Part shown: one piece after another, positions 52,980 to 60,437 of the stretch
Position numbering within the stretch: position 1 is the first letter of the stretch
Layout of the letters: every line of letters begins with the position of its first letter
Origin: CBDATB01 sp965199745
GTDB taxonomy: Bacteria > Bacteroidota > Bacteroidia > Cytophagales > Flammeovirgaceae
Direction of reading: 5' to 3'
Length of the DNA stretch: 60,437 nt
NCBI GenBank assembly: GCA_965199745.1
Contig: CBDATB010000001.1
Span: 1 to 60,437, forward strand
Notes under the pieces: generated by a model
The model's input: only the letters and a program-made list of their open reading frames with translations
What the model was told of the DNA's origin: nothing
The model's database searches: none
Made by a program: the position numbers and the translations under genes

Positions 52980-54254
52980 ATGGCAATACATGATGTGATG
53001 GTAGTGGGTGCAGGTGCGTCGGGCTTGTATGCTGCTTATTTGTTAAAAAACAAAGGGTTTCATATTCAAATATTAGAAGCTGCCGAGCAACAGGGTGGAA
53101 GAATACGCTCTCTGCAAACACCCTGGGGGCTTCCAGTGGAGGCAGGCGCAGAGTTTGTACATGGTAAGCATTCTGTTCTTTTCGACTTGGTTACCCACTC
53201 GCAAATACAAACTTTTGAAGTGAAAGAAAAAGATTATCTATACTTTGAAAACCAATTACTTCCTTACAAAAAAGCCAAAAAAAAACCGCTGCTAAAAGAT
53301 ACATTAACTGCCATTAATACTTTGTGGAAATATAAAGGAAAAGAACGAAGCCTACAAGCGTATTTTGAAAATCACGGGCTGTATGCTAGAGCAAAAAATA
53401 TCATTGAAGCTTTTGCAGGAGAATACGGAACCCACGCAGCAAATTTGGGAGTAAAAAGTTTAGCTTATGAAGAAAAATTATGGTCTTCTGGCGAAAAAGA
53501 TTACAAACTCAATATTCCTCTCATCAGACTTTTCGACGGATTTTACCATCGCGTGATGCAAGATATTTCTTTCAACACCACCGTTGTTGATATTGACTAT
53601 GCAGCCAATGAAGTCATATTGAAAGACACACGAAATCGGCTACACCATGCGCAAAAAGTAATTCTTACTATACCACTCGCCAGCCTGAAAAACAATCTCA
53701 TCAATTTCACTCCAACACTTCCTCCCGAAAAGCTACAAGCTATCAAAAGTATCGGTATGGACAGCAATGCCATTAAAGCCTTCCTGAAGTTTAAAAAACA
53801 GTTTTGGAAAAAAAAGATGAATGCTATTTACGGCGGAAATGTATGCCCTGAATATTATGCTTACTGCAACCATGAAGGAAAAAGCACCAGTACACTCACT
53901 GCCTATATCATGGGCAAGCACGCTGCTCAACTCAGCCAATACAGTAACGAAGAAAAAACTACCCAATTAATTGATGAATTAGACCTCATACTTGGCAATT
54001 CACTTGCTTCAGAGAATTTTGAAACAAGTTTTATTGTCGATTGGGGAAAAGAACCCTTCATCTGTGGATCTTACTCATACGCCGCTCCGCAGAGTTTCGG
54101 CCAGCGAGAGTTCTTAGCCCAAGCTGTCGGCAATAAAGTTTATTTTGCTGGCGAGGCAACTAATACGAATGGGCATGCTGCCTCAGTACACGGGGCGATG
54201 GAGAGTGCAGAGCGGGTAGTTGAAGAAGTTGAGTACGCTTTTAACGCTCAATAA
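52980..54254 (+). CDS. FAD-dependent amine oxidase family protein
   Basis: 424 aa. Flavin amine-oxidase fold: N-terminal dinucleotide motif VVGAGASGLYAAYLLKNKG followed by LEAAEQQGGRIRS, VEAGAEFVHGKHS, and the C-terminal FAD-binding VYFAGEATNTNGHAASVHGA, which ends SAERVVEEV. No signal peptide, so cytosolic. Substrate not inferable (monoamine, polyamine or carotenoid-type). Its last 14 bp overlap the end of ligA on the other strand. Confidence 0.85.
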   Translation: MAIHDVMVVGAGASGLYAAYLLKNKGFHIQILEAAEQQGGRIRSLQTPWGLPVEAGAEFVHGKHSVLFDLVTHSQIQTFEVKEKDYLYFENQLLPYKKAKKKPLLKDTLTAINTLWKYKGKERSLQAYFENHGLYARAKNIIEAFAGEYGTHAANLGVKSLAYEEKLWSSGEKDYKLNIPLIRLFDGFYHRVMQDISFNTTVVDIDYAANEVILKDTRNRLHHAQKVILTIPLASLKNNLINFTPTLPPEKLQAIKSIGMDSNAIKAFLKFKKQFWKKKMNAIYGGNVCPEYYAYCNHEGKSTSTLTAYIMGKHAAQLSQYSNEEKTTQLIDELDLILGNSLASENFETSFIVDWGKEPFICGSYSYAAPQSFGQREFLAQAVGNKVYFAGEATNTNGHAASVHGAMESAERVVEEVEYAFNAQ

Positions 54255-56289
54255 GCATATTCATAAAATCTTCTTCATCGATAACGGGAATTCGCAGTTT
54301 ATTGGCTTTTTGTAATTTAGCAGGTCCCATTTTATCTCCTGCAAGTAAGTAGCTGAGTTTAGCTGATATGCTACTAACTAGCTTGCCACCATGCTGCTTA
54401 ATCGTATCTTTTAAAGCATCTCGACTATAGTGCTGAAAAACACCCGATGCGACAAAAGTTTTTCCTACCAACGGTAAAAAACTCTTCGACACTTCGATTT
54501 CTGCCGATAGCTCCATTTGAATGCCCTGCTGCCGCAAGGCTTCTACTTCTGCCAAGTTGTATTCATCGCTAAAATAGGCTTGCACGCTTAGGGCTATTCG
54601 GTTTCCTATTTCAGGCACCTCGAGTAACTCCTCTCGGCTTGCTGCTTTCAGCTTGTCTATAGAGTGAAAGTATTGAGCTAACTGTTTGGCTACGGTAGCA
54701 CCTACATAACGAATGCCTAAAGCAAATAACACTTTATCAAAGCCTACCTGCCTACTAGCAGCAACTCCATGTAATAAATTATCAGCCGATTTTTCGCCAA
54801 ATCTTTCTAAACCTAATAAATCTTCTTTGCCAAGCCGATATAAATCTGATGGTCTGTTGACTAAACCCTTCTCTTGAAGCTGCTCAACGGTCTCGACACC
54901 CAAGCTGTCAACGTTCATCGCCTTGCGATGAATAAAGTGGGCTATTCTGCCTGTTATTTGCGGGGTACAAGCATGTTGATTGGGACAATAATGCACTGCC
55001 TCACCTGCTACTCGCACCAGTTTGGTATTGCAATCAGGGCAGCGATTGATAAAGGCGACTTTCATTTCATTTTTTCTTTTACTTATATCTACCTCAGTAA
55101 CCTTTGGAATAATTTCTCCGCCTTTTTCAATATACACCGTATCATTGAGGTGTAAATTGAGTCGCTCAATTTCGTTGGCATTGTGAAGTGAAGCGCGCTT
55201 GACGGTAGTGCCTGCCAATAACACAGGTTTCAGTTCAGCTACTGGTGTGATTGCCCCAGTCCTTCCTACCTGATAGCTGACATGCTCTAAAATAGTTGTG
55301 GCTTTTTCTGCTTTGTACTTATAAGCAATTGCCCAACGCGGACTTTTTGCCGTGCTGCCTAATTGATTCTGCTGTTGTAGGCTATTTACTTTAATAACGA
55401 TTCCATCTGTTTCTACGGGTAACTCCTCTCTTTTACTTTCCCAATGATTAATATACTGCAACACATTATCGATAGTAGCACATTTCTGGTAGGTTGGAGA
55501 GACGTTAAAACCCCATTGCTCAAGCTGTGTTATGGCTTTTTCGTGTGTTACAATAGATAGCTTTTCGCCCGATAAAGCATAAACATAACAATCGAGCTTT
55601 CTTTGAGCTACAAGGACAGAGTCCTGCATTTTTAAAGTCCCTGAGGCTGCATTTCGGGGGTTTGCCAACAAGTTTAGCAGTTTTTTACCTTCTTTTTCTC
55701 GCAAAATATTGTCTCGGACAATTGTTGTATTCAAGCGTATAAATTCTTTTTTAGGTAAAAATACTTCGCCGCGAACCTCAAATTTTTTGGGTGCGTCTCC
55801 AGCATCGAAAATGTGCAATGGAATAGTGCAAATAGTTTTAATATTATCTGTAATTTCATCGCCCTCAAAACCATTACCGCGTGTTACTCCTTTCATTAGC
55901 AACCCATTTTCATATATTAGGCTAACAGCAACACCGTCGAATTTCAATTCGCACATGTATTCAAAATCGCTTTCGATAATTTTTCTAACGCGTTCATCAA
56001 AATCGTATAAATCCTGCTCATTATATGTATTACCCAATGAGAGCATCGGGTAAGTATGTTTTACGGTAGGAAAATCTTTATTAACAACTCCCCCGACCCT
56101 ATAGGTAGGAGAGTCGGCTCGCTTCAGGTCAGGATATTTCTTTTCTAATTGCTCCAGCTGCCTGAGTAAAGTGTCAAACTCATAATCGGATATTTCCGAT
56201 GTGTGTTCGTGATAGTATTTGTAATTGTAAAAATTAAGCTTCTTGCAAAGGGCTTCAATTTTTTCTTTAGTTGTTTCTAGCCTTGTCAT
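54241..56289 (-). CDS. ligA: NAD-dependent DNA ligase LigA
   Basis: 682 aa from ATG 56289 (MTRLETTKEKIEALCKKLNF); the open frame from 56433 adds a membrane-like stretch absent from relatives. Domain Ia YYHEHTSEISDYEFDTLLRQ, adenylation Lys in CELKFDGVAVSLIYENG, TRGNGFEGDEITDNI, OB domain with GAITPVAELKPVLLAGTTV, Zn ribbon with CPDCNTKLVR and CPNQHACTPQ (four Cys), HhH units (VPEIGNRIA) and a C-terminal BRCT (KTFVASGVFQHYSRDALKDT). Full length and intact. Confidence 0.96.
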   Translation of the reverse strand: MTRLETTKEKIEALCKKLNFYNYKYYHEHTSEISDYEFDTLLRQLEQLEKKYPDLKRADSPTYRVGGVVNKDFPTVKHTYPMLSLGNTYNEQDLYDFDERVRKIIESDFEYMCELKFDGVAVSLIYENGLLMKGVTRGNGFEGDEITDNIKTICTIPLHIFDAGDAPKKFEVRGEVFLPKKEFIRLNTTIVRDNILREKEGKKLLNLLANPRNAASGTLKMQDSVLVAQRKLDCYVYALSGEKLSIVTHEKAITQLEQWGFNVSPTYQKCATIDNVLQYINHWESKREELPVETDGIVIKVNSLQQQNQLGSTAKSPRWAIAYKYKAEKATTILEHVSYQVGRTGAITPVAELKPVLLAGTTVKRASLHNANEIERLNLHLNDTVYIEKGGEIIPKVTEVDISKRKNEMKVAFINRCPDCNTKLVRVAGEAVHYCPNQHACTPQITGRIAHFIHRKAMNVDSLGVETVEQLQEKGLVNRPSDLYRLGKEDLLGLERFGEKSADNLLHGVAASRQVGFDKVLFALGIRYVGATVAKQLAQYFHSIDKLKAASREELLEVPEIGNRIALSVQAYFSDEYNLAEVEALRQQGIQMELSAEIEVSKSFLPLVGKTFVASGVFQHYSRDALKDTIKQHGGKLVSSISAKLSYLLAGDKMGPAKLQKANKLRIPVIDEEDFMNMLIER

Positions 56290-56556
56290 ACAAAAGTTTT
56301 TTGGTTGAACAGCAGTTAGATGAAAGAAATCAAACAGAGTGATAAAGAAACTCGCTTTGTTTCGTACATTTGAAAAATAAAGCAATAAGGTATAAATGAA
56401 TATCCAAATGTTTTTAGCATCAGGACACTTCATTTGACGAAACTTTTAATCGCCTGCCTGAGTTTTTAGGTGTGATATATCCTTTAGAATATTGCTTTGC
56501 TAATTAAGAAAAAAATAACATTTAAGTTTTTTTTGCATCACTAAAATAAATAAGAC

Positions 56557-57105
56557 ATGTTAAAAAATATGATCCTCTCAGTGTTTTTTCTTTTGCTTTT
56601 TTCCTCTATGGCTACTAGAGAAAAAACAACTGGGCTTAATGCTTCAAATCCTATTCAATGGATGAGCATAGAAGAAGCTGCTTTGAAGGCTAAAGCCGAA
56701 CCCCGCAAAATTATCATTGATGTATATACAGATTGGTGTGGTTGGTGCAAAAAAATGGATAATACTACTTTTAAAGATGGCGTGATTGCTAACTACATCA
56801 ACAAAAAATATTATGCTGTTAAGCTCAATGCCGAGCAAAGAGGAGAAATTAATTTGAACGGCAATACGTATAAGTATGTATCTAATGGAAGAAGGGGGTA
56901 TCATGAATTAGCTGCCAGTTTGCTACAAGGCAAGCTCAGCTACCCTTCAATTGTTTTTCTGGATGAAAATCTTAATATGATTCAACCGATTGCAGGCTAC
57001 CAGCGGACAGAAAATTTGGATCAAATACTAAAATTTTTTGGTGAGAATGCGTATAAAAAGCAGCGATGGGAAGCTTTCCTCAAAAGCTATCGTTCTCCTT
57101 TTTAA
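56557..57105 (+). CDS. Exported thioredoxin-fold protein
   Basis: 182 aa. A short hydrophobic N-terminus (MLKNMILSVFFLLLFSS) looks like a signal peptide. The thioredoxin-like domain has IIDVYTDWCGWCKKMDNTTF with an active-site CGWC and cis-Pro in LSYPSIVFLDENL. Resembles the DUF255/thioredoxin_7 type of periplasmic disulfide reductases. It is flanked by ligA (divergent) and trpE, with no obvious functional link. Confidence 0.85.
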   Translation: MLKNMILSVFFLLLFSSMATREKTTGLNASNPIQWMSIEEAALKAKAEPRKIIIDVYTDWCGWCKKMDNTTFKDGVIANYINKKYYAVKLNAEQRGEINLNGNTYKYVSNGRRGYHELAASLLQGKLSYPSIVFLDENLNMIQPIAGYQRTENLDQILKFFGENAYKKQRWEAFLKSYRSPF

Positions 57106-57262
57106 TAATTGAGTCGGCTATCAAAAATAGTCCTGACAGTTGTTAGTTACGGCTAATTGATAAAACCCACAACGTTTGGAATGTGCTGAAAAAAGATCTA
57201 AATTGCAAATAATAATTCTCGCATTTGAAAGAATATCCGAAAAATTACCCCTTTTTACCCTC

Positions 57263-58678
57263 ATGAAAACATACCAAGCTAGCACGAAAAGCAAAAAACT
57301 TTTGGGCGATATACTAACCCCCGTCAGTATTTATAGAAGATTAAGAGACCACTTTACCAACACGGTTTTGCTAGAGAGTTCCGATTACCACGGCAACGAA
57401 AATACTTTCACCTATATTTGTTGTGAGCCAGTAGCCAAGTTTGAGCTTTTTCAGGGAGCTGTCATAGAACAATATCCCGATGGTTTTCAAGGTAGTTATC
57501 AATTAGATAATTACGGGCAAGCCCTGCCTGCTTTACAGCGTTTTGTAGGTAGTTTTCGGGAAGAAGAAAATAATAAACACAAGGTTATTACTAATGGCTT
57601 ATTCGGGTATATAGCTTACGATTCGGTACAGTATTTTGAAGATATTCGCTTTAAATCTGACCGGGATGAAGCAGTAAAAATACCCGACATATTATATCAA
57701 GTATACCGCTATGTAATTGCTTTTAATCATTTTAACGAAGAAATCTTTATTTTTGAACATACTTTTGCAGGGGAAAAATTTAATACTCAGTTAGATAAAA
57801 TTGAAAGACTATTAGAAGATCGTGGTCATACGTCCTATAATTTTGAATGTTTTGACAAAGAATTTTCTAATTTTACTGATGCGTCTTTTCTGGAAATTAT
57901 CAAAAAAGGAAAAGAACACTGCCAGCTGGGAGACGTGTTTCAAGTTGTACTGTCGCGCCGTTTTCAACAAAAATTTAGAGGTGACGATTTTAATGTTTAC
58001 AGGGCACTTCGCTCAATTAACCCCTCGCCTTACTTATTCTATTTTGACTATGGCAATTTCAAGATTTTTGGTTCTTCTCCCGAAGCACAAATTGTTGTTC
58101 ATCATGGGCAAGCAACTATTTACCCCATTGCCGGTACTTTCCTGCGAACAGGCGATGATGAAAAGGATGCCGAATTAGCCCGAAAATTATTTAGCGACCC
58201 TAAAGAAAATTCCGAACATATCATGCTGGTTGATTTGGCTAGAAATGACCTGAGCCGTCATGCGAGTAATGTTACGGTAACTACTTTCAAAGAAATACAG
58301 TATTTTTCTCATGTAATCCATTTAGTTTCTAAAGTAACGGGTCAGACCACACAGAAAGAAGTTTTAAAAGTGGTTGGGGATACTTTTCCAGCTGGCACTC
58401 TGTCAGGGGCTCCCAAATATAAGGCGATAGAACTTATCGATAGGTATGAAGAAACGGCACGCAGCTATTACGGAGGTTGTATCGGTATGATAAATTTTGG
58501 AGGCAACTTTAATCATGCGATTATGATTCGTTCTTTTTTAAGTAAAAATAATACCTTATTTTATCAGGCTGGTGCGGGGGTGGTAGCCAAGTCTAAGCCC
58601 GAAAGTGAGGTGGAAGAGGTGAATAATAAACTATTGGCACTCAGAAAAGCTATGGAATTAGCTAAAAATATTATTTAG
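57263..58678 (+). CDS. trpE: Anthranilate synthase component I
   Basis: 471 aa from ATG 57263 (MKTYQASTKSKKLLGDILTP); a TTG at 57176 is in frame but adds a non-family extension. Makes anthranilate from chorismate with glutamine-derived ammonia from TrpG. Chorismate-binding core: EIIKKGKEHCQLGDVFQVVL, SRRFQQKF, NPSPYLFYF, IFGSSPEAQIV, YPIAGTFLRTG, EHIMLVDLARND, FPAGTLSGAPK and YYGGCIGMI with the catalytic Glu/His regions in place. First gene of trpE-trpG-GT-trpD. No leader peptide or attenuator could be identified in the upstream 157 bp. Ends with TAG. Confidence 0.95.
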   Translation: MKTYQASTKSKKLLGDILTPVSIYRRLRDHFTNTVLLESSDYHGNENTFTYICCEPVAKFELFQGAVIEQYPDGFQGSYQLDNYGQALPALQRFVGSFREEENNKHKVITNGLFGYIAYDSVQYFEDIRFKSDRDEAVKIPDILYQVYRYVIAFNHFNEEIFIFEHTFAGEKFNTQLDKIERLLEDRGHTSYNFECFDKEFSNFTDASFLEIIKKGKEHCQLGDVFQVVLSRRFQQKFRGDDFNVYRALRSINPSPYLFYFDYGNFKIFGSSPEAQIVVHHGQATIYPIAGTFLRTGDDEKDAELARKLFSDPKENSEHIMLVDLARNDLSRHASNVTVTTFKEIQYFSHVIHLVSKVTGQTTQKEVLKVVGDTFPAGTLSGAPKYKAIELIDRYEETARSYYGGCIGMINFGGNFNHAIMIRSFLSKNNTLFYQAGAGVVAKSKPESEVEEVNNKLLALRKAMELAKNII

Positions 58679-58691
58679 TAGCAGCAAGAAA

Positions 58692-59261
58692 ATGAACTTA
58701 CTGATTTTAGATAACTACGATTCTTTTACTTATAATCTAGTACATCTTGTTCGACAAATGAGTTGCGAACCTGTGGTGGCAAGAAATGATAAAATTACTC
58801 TAGAACAGGTAAATAGTTTTGATAAGATACTTTTATCGCCCGGTCCCGGTGTGCCTTCGCAAGCAGGTATTATGCTTGAATTAATCAAAACTTATGCGTC
58901 TACCAAGAGCATACTGGGCGTATGTCTGGGGCATCAGGGTATTGGCGAAGCTTTTGGAGCCGAGTTGTATAATTTGCCAAAAGTTTATCATGGCATTGTT
59001 ACAACAACGTATTTGGAAAAAGGTGCTAATAGTAAGCTATTAGAAGGCGTGCCTGAAACTTTTGATACTTGTCGTTATCACTCGTGGGTTGTTAAGCCCG
59101 ATACGCTGCCTACCGACTTAGTCATCACTGCTACCAACGGACAAGATACAATTATGGGTTTAAAGCATCGCAACTATGATGTAGAAGGTTTACAATTCCA
59201 TCCCGAGTCTTTTTTAACACAACACGGAAATGTTATCATAAAAAATTGGTTGGAAAACTAA
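58692..59261 (+). CDS. trpG: Anthranilate synthase glutamine amidotransferase subunit
   Basis: 189 aa. Class I GATase: MNLLILDNYDSFTYNLVHLV, KILLSPGPGVPSQAGI, catalytic Cys in LGVCLGHQGIGEAFG, CRYHSWVVKP and His/Glu in LQFHPESFLT. Delivers ammonia to TrpE, 13 bp upstream. A PabA (folate) role is possible for this family, but the trp neighbourhood favours TrpG. Confidence 0.94.
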   Translation: MNLLILDNYDSFTYNLVHLVRQMSCEPVVARNDKITLEQVNSFDKILLSPGPGVPSQAGIMLELIKTYASTKSILGVCLGHQGIGEAFGAELYNLPKVYHGIVTTTYLEKGANSKLLEGVPETFDTCRYHSWVVKPDTLPTDLVITATNGQDTIMGLKHRNYDVEGLQFHPESFLTQHGNVIIKNWLEN

Positions 59262-59267
59262 GTGTAT

Positions 59268-60179
59268 ATGAAAATTAGTGGCTTTACAATGGTTAAGAAT
59301 GCCGATAAATATTTTTTTCCTATCAAAGAGTCTGTCTTATCCATTTTGCCGCTAGTCAATGAGTTCGTAATTGCCTTGGGCAATTGCGATGCCGATGATA
59401 GAACAAGAGAATTGATTGACAGTATCGGGTCGGAGAAAATCCGAATTATCAATCGGGTATGGTATGAAAAAGATTTTATCAAGTCAAAAATATTTGCTGA
59501 TGAGACTAACTTTGCCTTGTCTCAATGTTCAGGAAATTGGTGTTTCTATTTGCAAGCCGATGAAGTAGTGCATGAAAAACATTGGACTAGCATAATAAAT
59601 ACTTGTCAGCAACATTTGAATACTCCAGAAATAGACGGCTTGCTGTTTAAATATCATCATTTTTTTGGCGATTATCATCATTATTTACCTTTCCACGGTT
59701 GGTATAAAAACGAAATAAGAATTGTTCGTAATTATGCGGGCATTTATTCTTTTAAGGATGCACAGTCTTTCAGAAAAAAAAACCATAAAAAACTAAATGT
59801 AACTGAAGTCGATGCACACATTTACCACTACGGCTGGGTAAGACCCCCTGAGGTGATGCAGTCGAAAAAAAAAGCGCATGACAGTATGCACCACGGCAGA
59901 GAGAAAACAGATGTGCAATACGAGAAAAAAGCTAACTACTTTGATTTTGGTGCACTGGGTGTCATTCCGGTTTTTCGAGGAACTCATCCTGCAGTAATGC
60001 AGGAAAGAATCAGACACATTTCTTGGGCAGATCGGCTGAACTACTCAAAAAAAGCAAAGCTCAGCCGACCATTAGCCGCTCATGAAAAAACTAAGTACAA
60101 ACTGCTTTCATGGATTGAAAAAAACTTATTGGGCGGACGGGAGATTTTTGGATATAATAATTGGAAAAAAATAAAATAA
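59268..60179 (+). CDS. Family 2 glycosyltransferase inside the trp operon
   Basis: 303 aa from ATG 59268, 6 bp past the trpG stop; a GTG at 59262 is also in frame. GT-A fold start KISGFTMVKNADKYFFPIKE, VNEFVIALGNCDADDRTREL (nucleotide-binding Asp pair), CFYLQADEVVHEKH, with the catalytic DxD-like QADEV, and a C-terminal basic region (RPLAAHEKTKYKLLSWIEKN). No membrane segment is evident. It is related to the SunS-/LPS-like GT2 enzymes, with acceptor unknown. It is translated in the same direction and tightly spaced between trpG and trpD. Confidence 0.85.
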   Translation: MKISGFTMVKNADKYFFPIKESVLSILPLVNEFVIALGNCDADDRTRELIDSIGSEKIRIINRVWYEKDFIKSKIFADETNFALSQCSGNWCFYLQADEVVHEKHWTSIINTCQQHLNTPEIDGLLFKYHHFFGDYHHYLPFHGWYKNEIRIVRNYAGIYSFKDAQSFRKKNHKKLNVTEVDAHIYHYGWVRPPEVMQSKKKAHDSMHHGREKTDVQYEKKANYFDFGALGVIPVFRGTHPAVMQERIRHISWADRLNYSKKAKLSRPLAAHEKTKYKLLSWIEKNLLGGREIFGYNNWKKIK

Positions 60180-60188
60180 GGTAATCGA

Positions 60189-60437
60189 ATGAAAGAAATA
60201 CTCGACCATCTTTTTGACTATGGGACTTTAACAAAAGAAGATGCTAAGCAAGTTCTCATACACCTTGCTTCTGGCAAATATAACCACAGCCAAATGGCTG
60301 CATTTATGACTGTTTATCTCATGCGTAATATCACGGTAGACGAGTTAGAAGGTTTTCGCCAGGCAATGCTCGAGCTATGTGTGCCACTCGACTTCAAAGA
60401 CCATGAGGTGATAGATTTATGCGGTACTGGAGGCGAT
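60189..60437 (+). CDS. trpD: Anthranilate phosphoribosyltransferase, N-terminal part (cut by window edge)
   Basis: 83 aa seen from ATG 60189 (MKEILDHLFDYGTLTKEDAK), open to the right edge. Residues QMAAFMTVYLMRNITVDELE form the usual N-terminal helices, and the last visible residues are CGTGGD, the start of the PRPP-binding loop. Third trp enzyme, 9 bp after the glycosyltransferase stop. Confidence 0.95.
   Translation, partial: MKEILDHLFDYGTLTKEDAKQVLIHLASGKYNHSQMAAFMTVYLMRNITVDELEGFRQAMLELCVPLDFKDHEVIDLCGTGGD

Noticed and set aside
1..60437. CRISPR arrays, tRNA or rRNA genes, prophage
   Set aside because: No regularly spaced repeats, no TTCGA-type tRNA T-loop contexts with cloverleaf potential and no phage structural genes were found by reading.

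Overview
The window is low-GC bacterial DNA from a member of the Bacteroidota, most likely Cytophagia-like, although the exact lineage cannot be fixed from the sequence alone. The pointers are gldA, gldD and gldE (gliding-motility genes restricted to this phylum), the gldD-gldE-ssb-mutY gene order, a short (~290 aa) primary-type sigma factor, a fused alpha/beta E1 2-oxoacid dehydrogenase, DUF2911 and WbqC proteins, and several TAnnTTTG promoter -7 boxes. No tRNA, rRNA or CRISPR array was seen by eye.

Layout. 1-1.6 kb is a decayed edge: the C-terminus of a DNA methylase/specificity protein, two fragments of IS1-family transposase, and a pheA gene broken by an amber codon. 1.9-9.7 kb holds an alpha/beta hydrolase, gldD-gldE, ssb, and (minus strand) a run TPR protein-comF-membrane PP2C phosphatase-mutY. 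11.5-18 kb carries a MoxR-type ATPase, argD, a ComEA-like HhH protein with ispD, and an aminotransferase-acetyltransferase pair. 18-28.3 kb has a sigma factor, the E1 fusion, rhomboid protease, recJ, yidC and pyrG. 28.7-34.3 kb has a DUF2911 lipoprotein, a dead mnmD, and a plus-strand run DUF58-aminotransferase-VC0807-like membrane protein, then WbqC. 34.6-44 kb has clpC, aconitase, a flippase-like membrane protein, ruvC, the pyruvate dehydrogenase E2 and asd. 44-50 kb has gldA, a glycosyltransferase, an Ldh2-type dehydrogenase, an aldo/keto reductase with an internal deletion, a cysteine desulfurase and another restriction-modification remnant. 50-60.4 kb has purD, mazG-cmk, hpf with an amine oxidase, ligA, a thioredoxin-like protein, and a trp operon (trpE-trpG-glycosyltransferase-trpD) cut by the right edge.

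Functionally this is mostly core metabolism and information processing: tryptophan, aspartate-family and arginine synthesis, isoprenoid (MEP) synthesis, purine and CTP synthesis, PDH/TCA, DNA repair and recombination, proteolysis and membrane insertion. The notable theme is patchy gene decay (pheA, mnmD, IS1, restriction-modification remnants, a deleted segment in an AKR) inside otherwise intact housekeeping operons. I found no convincing undescribed multi-gene system. The most unusual points are the decayed genes, a glycosyltransferase gene inside the trp operon, a 41-codon ORF coupled to the acetyltransferase gene, and an unexplained 615-bp intergenic region upstream of the sigma factor.
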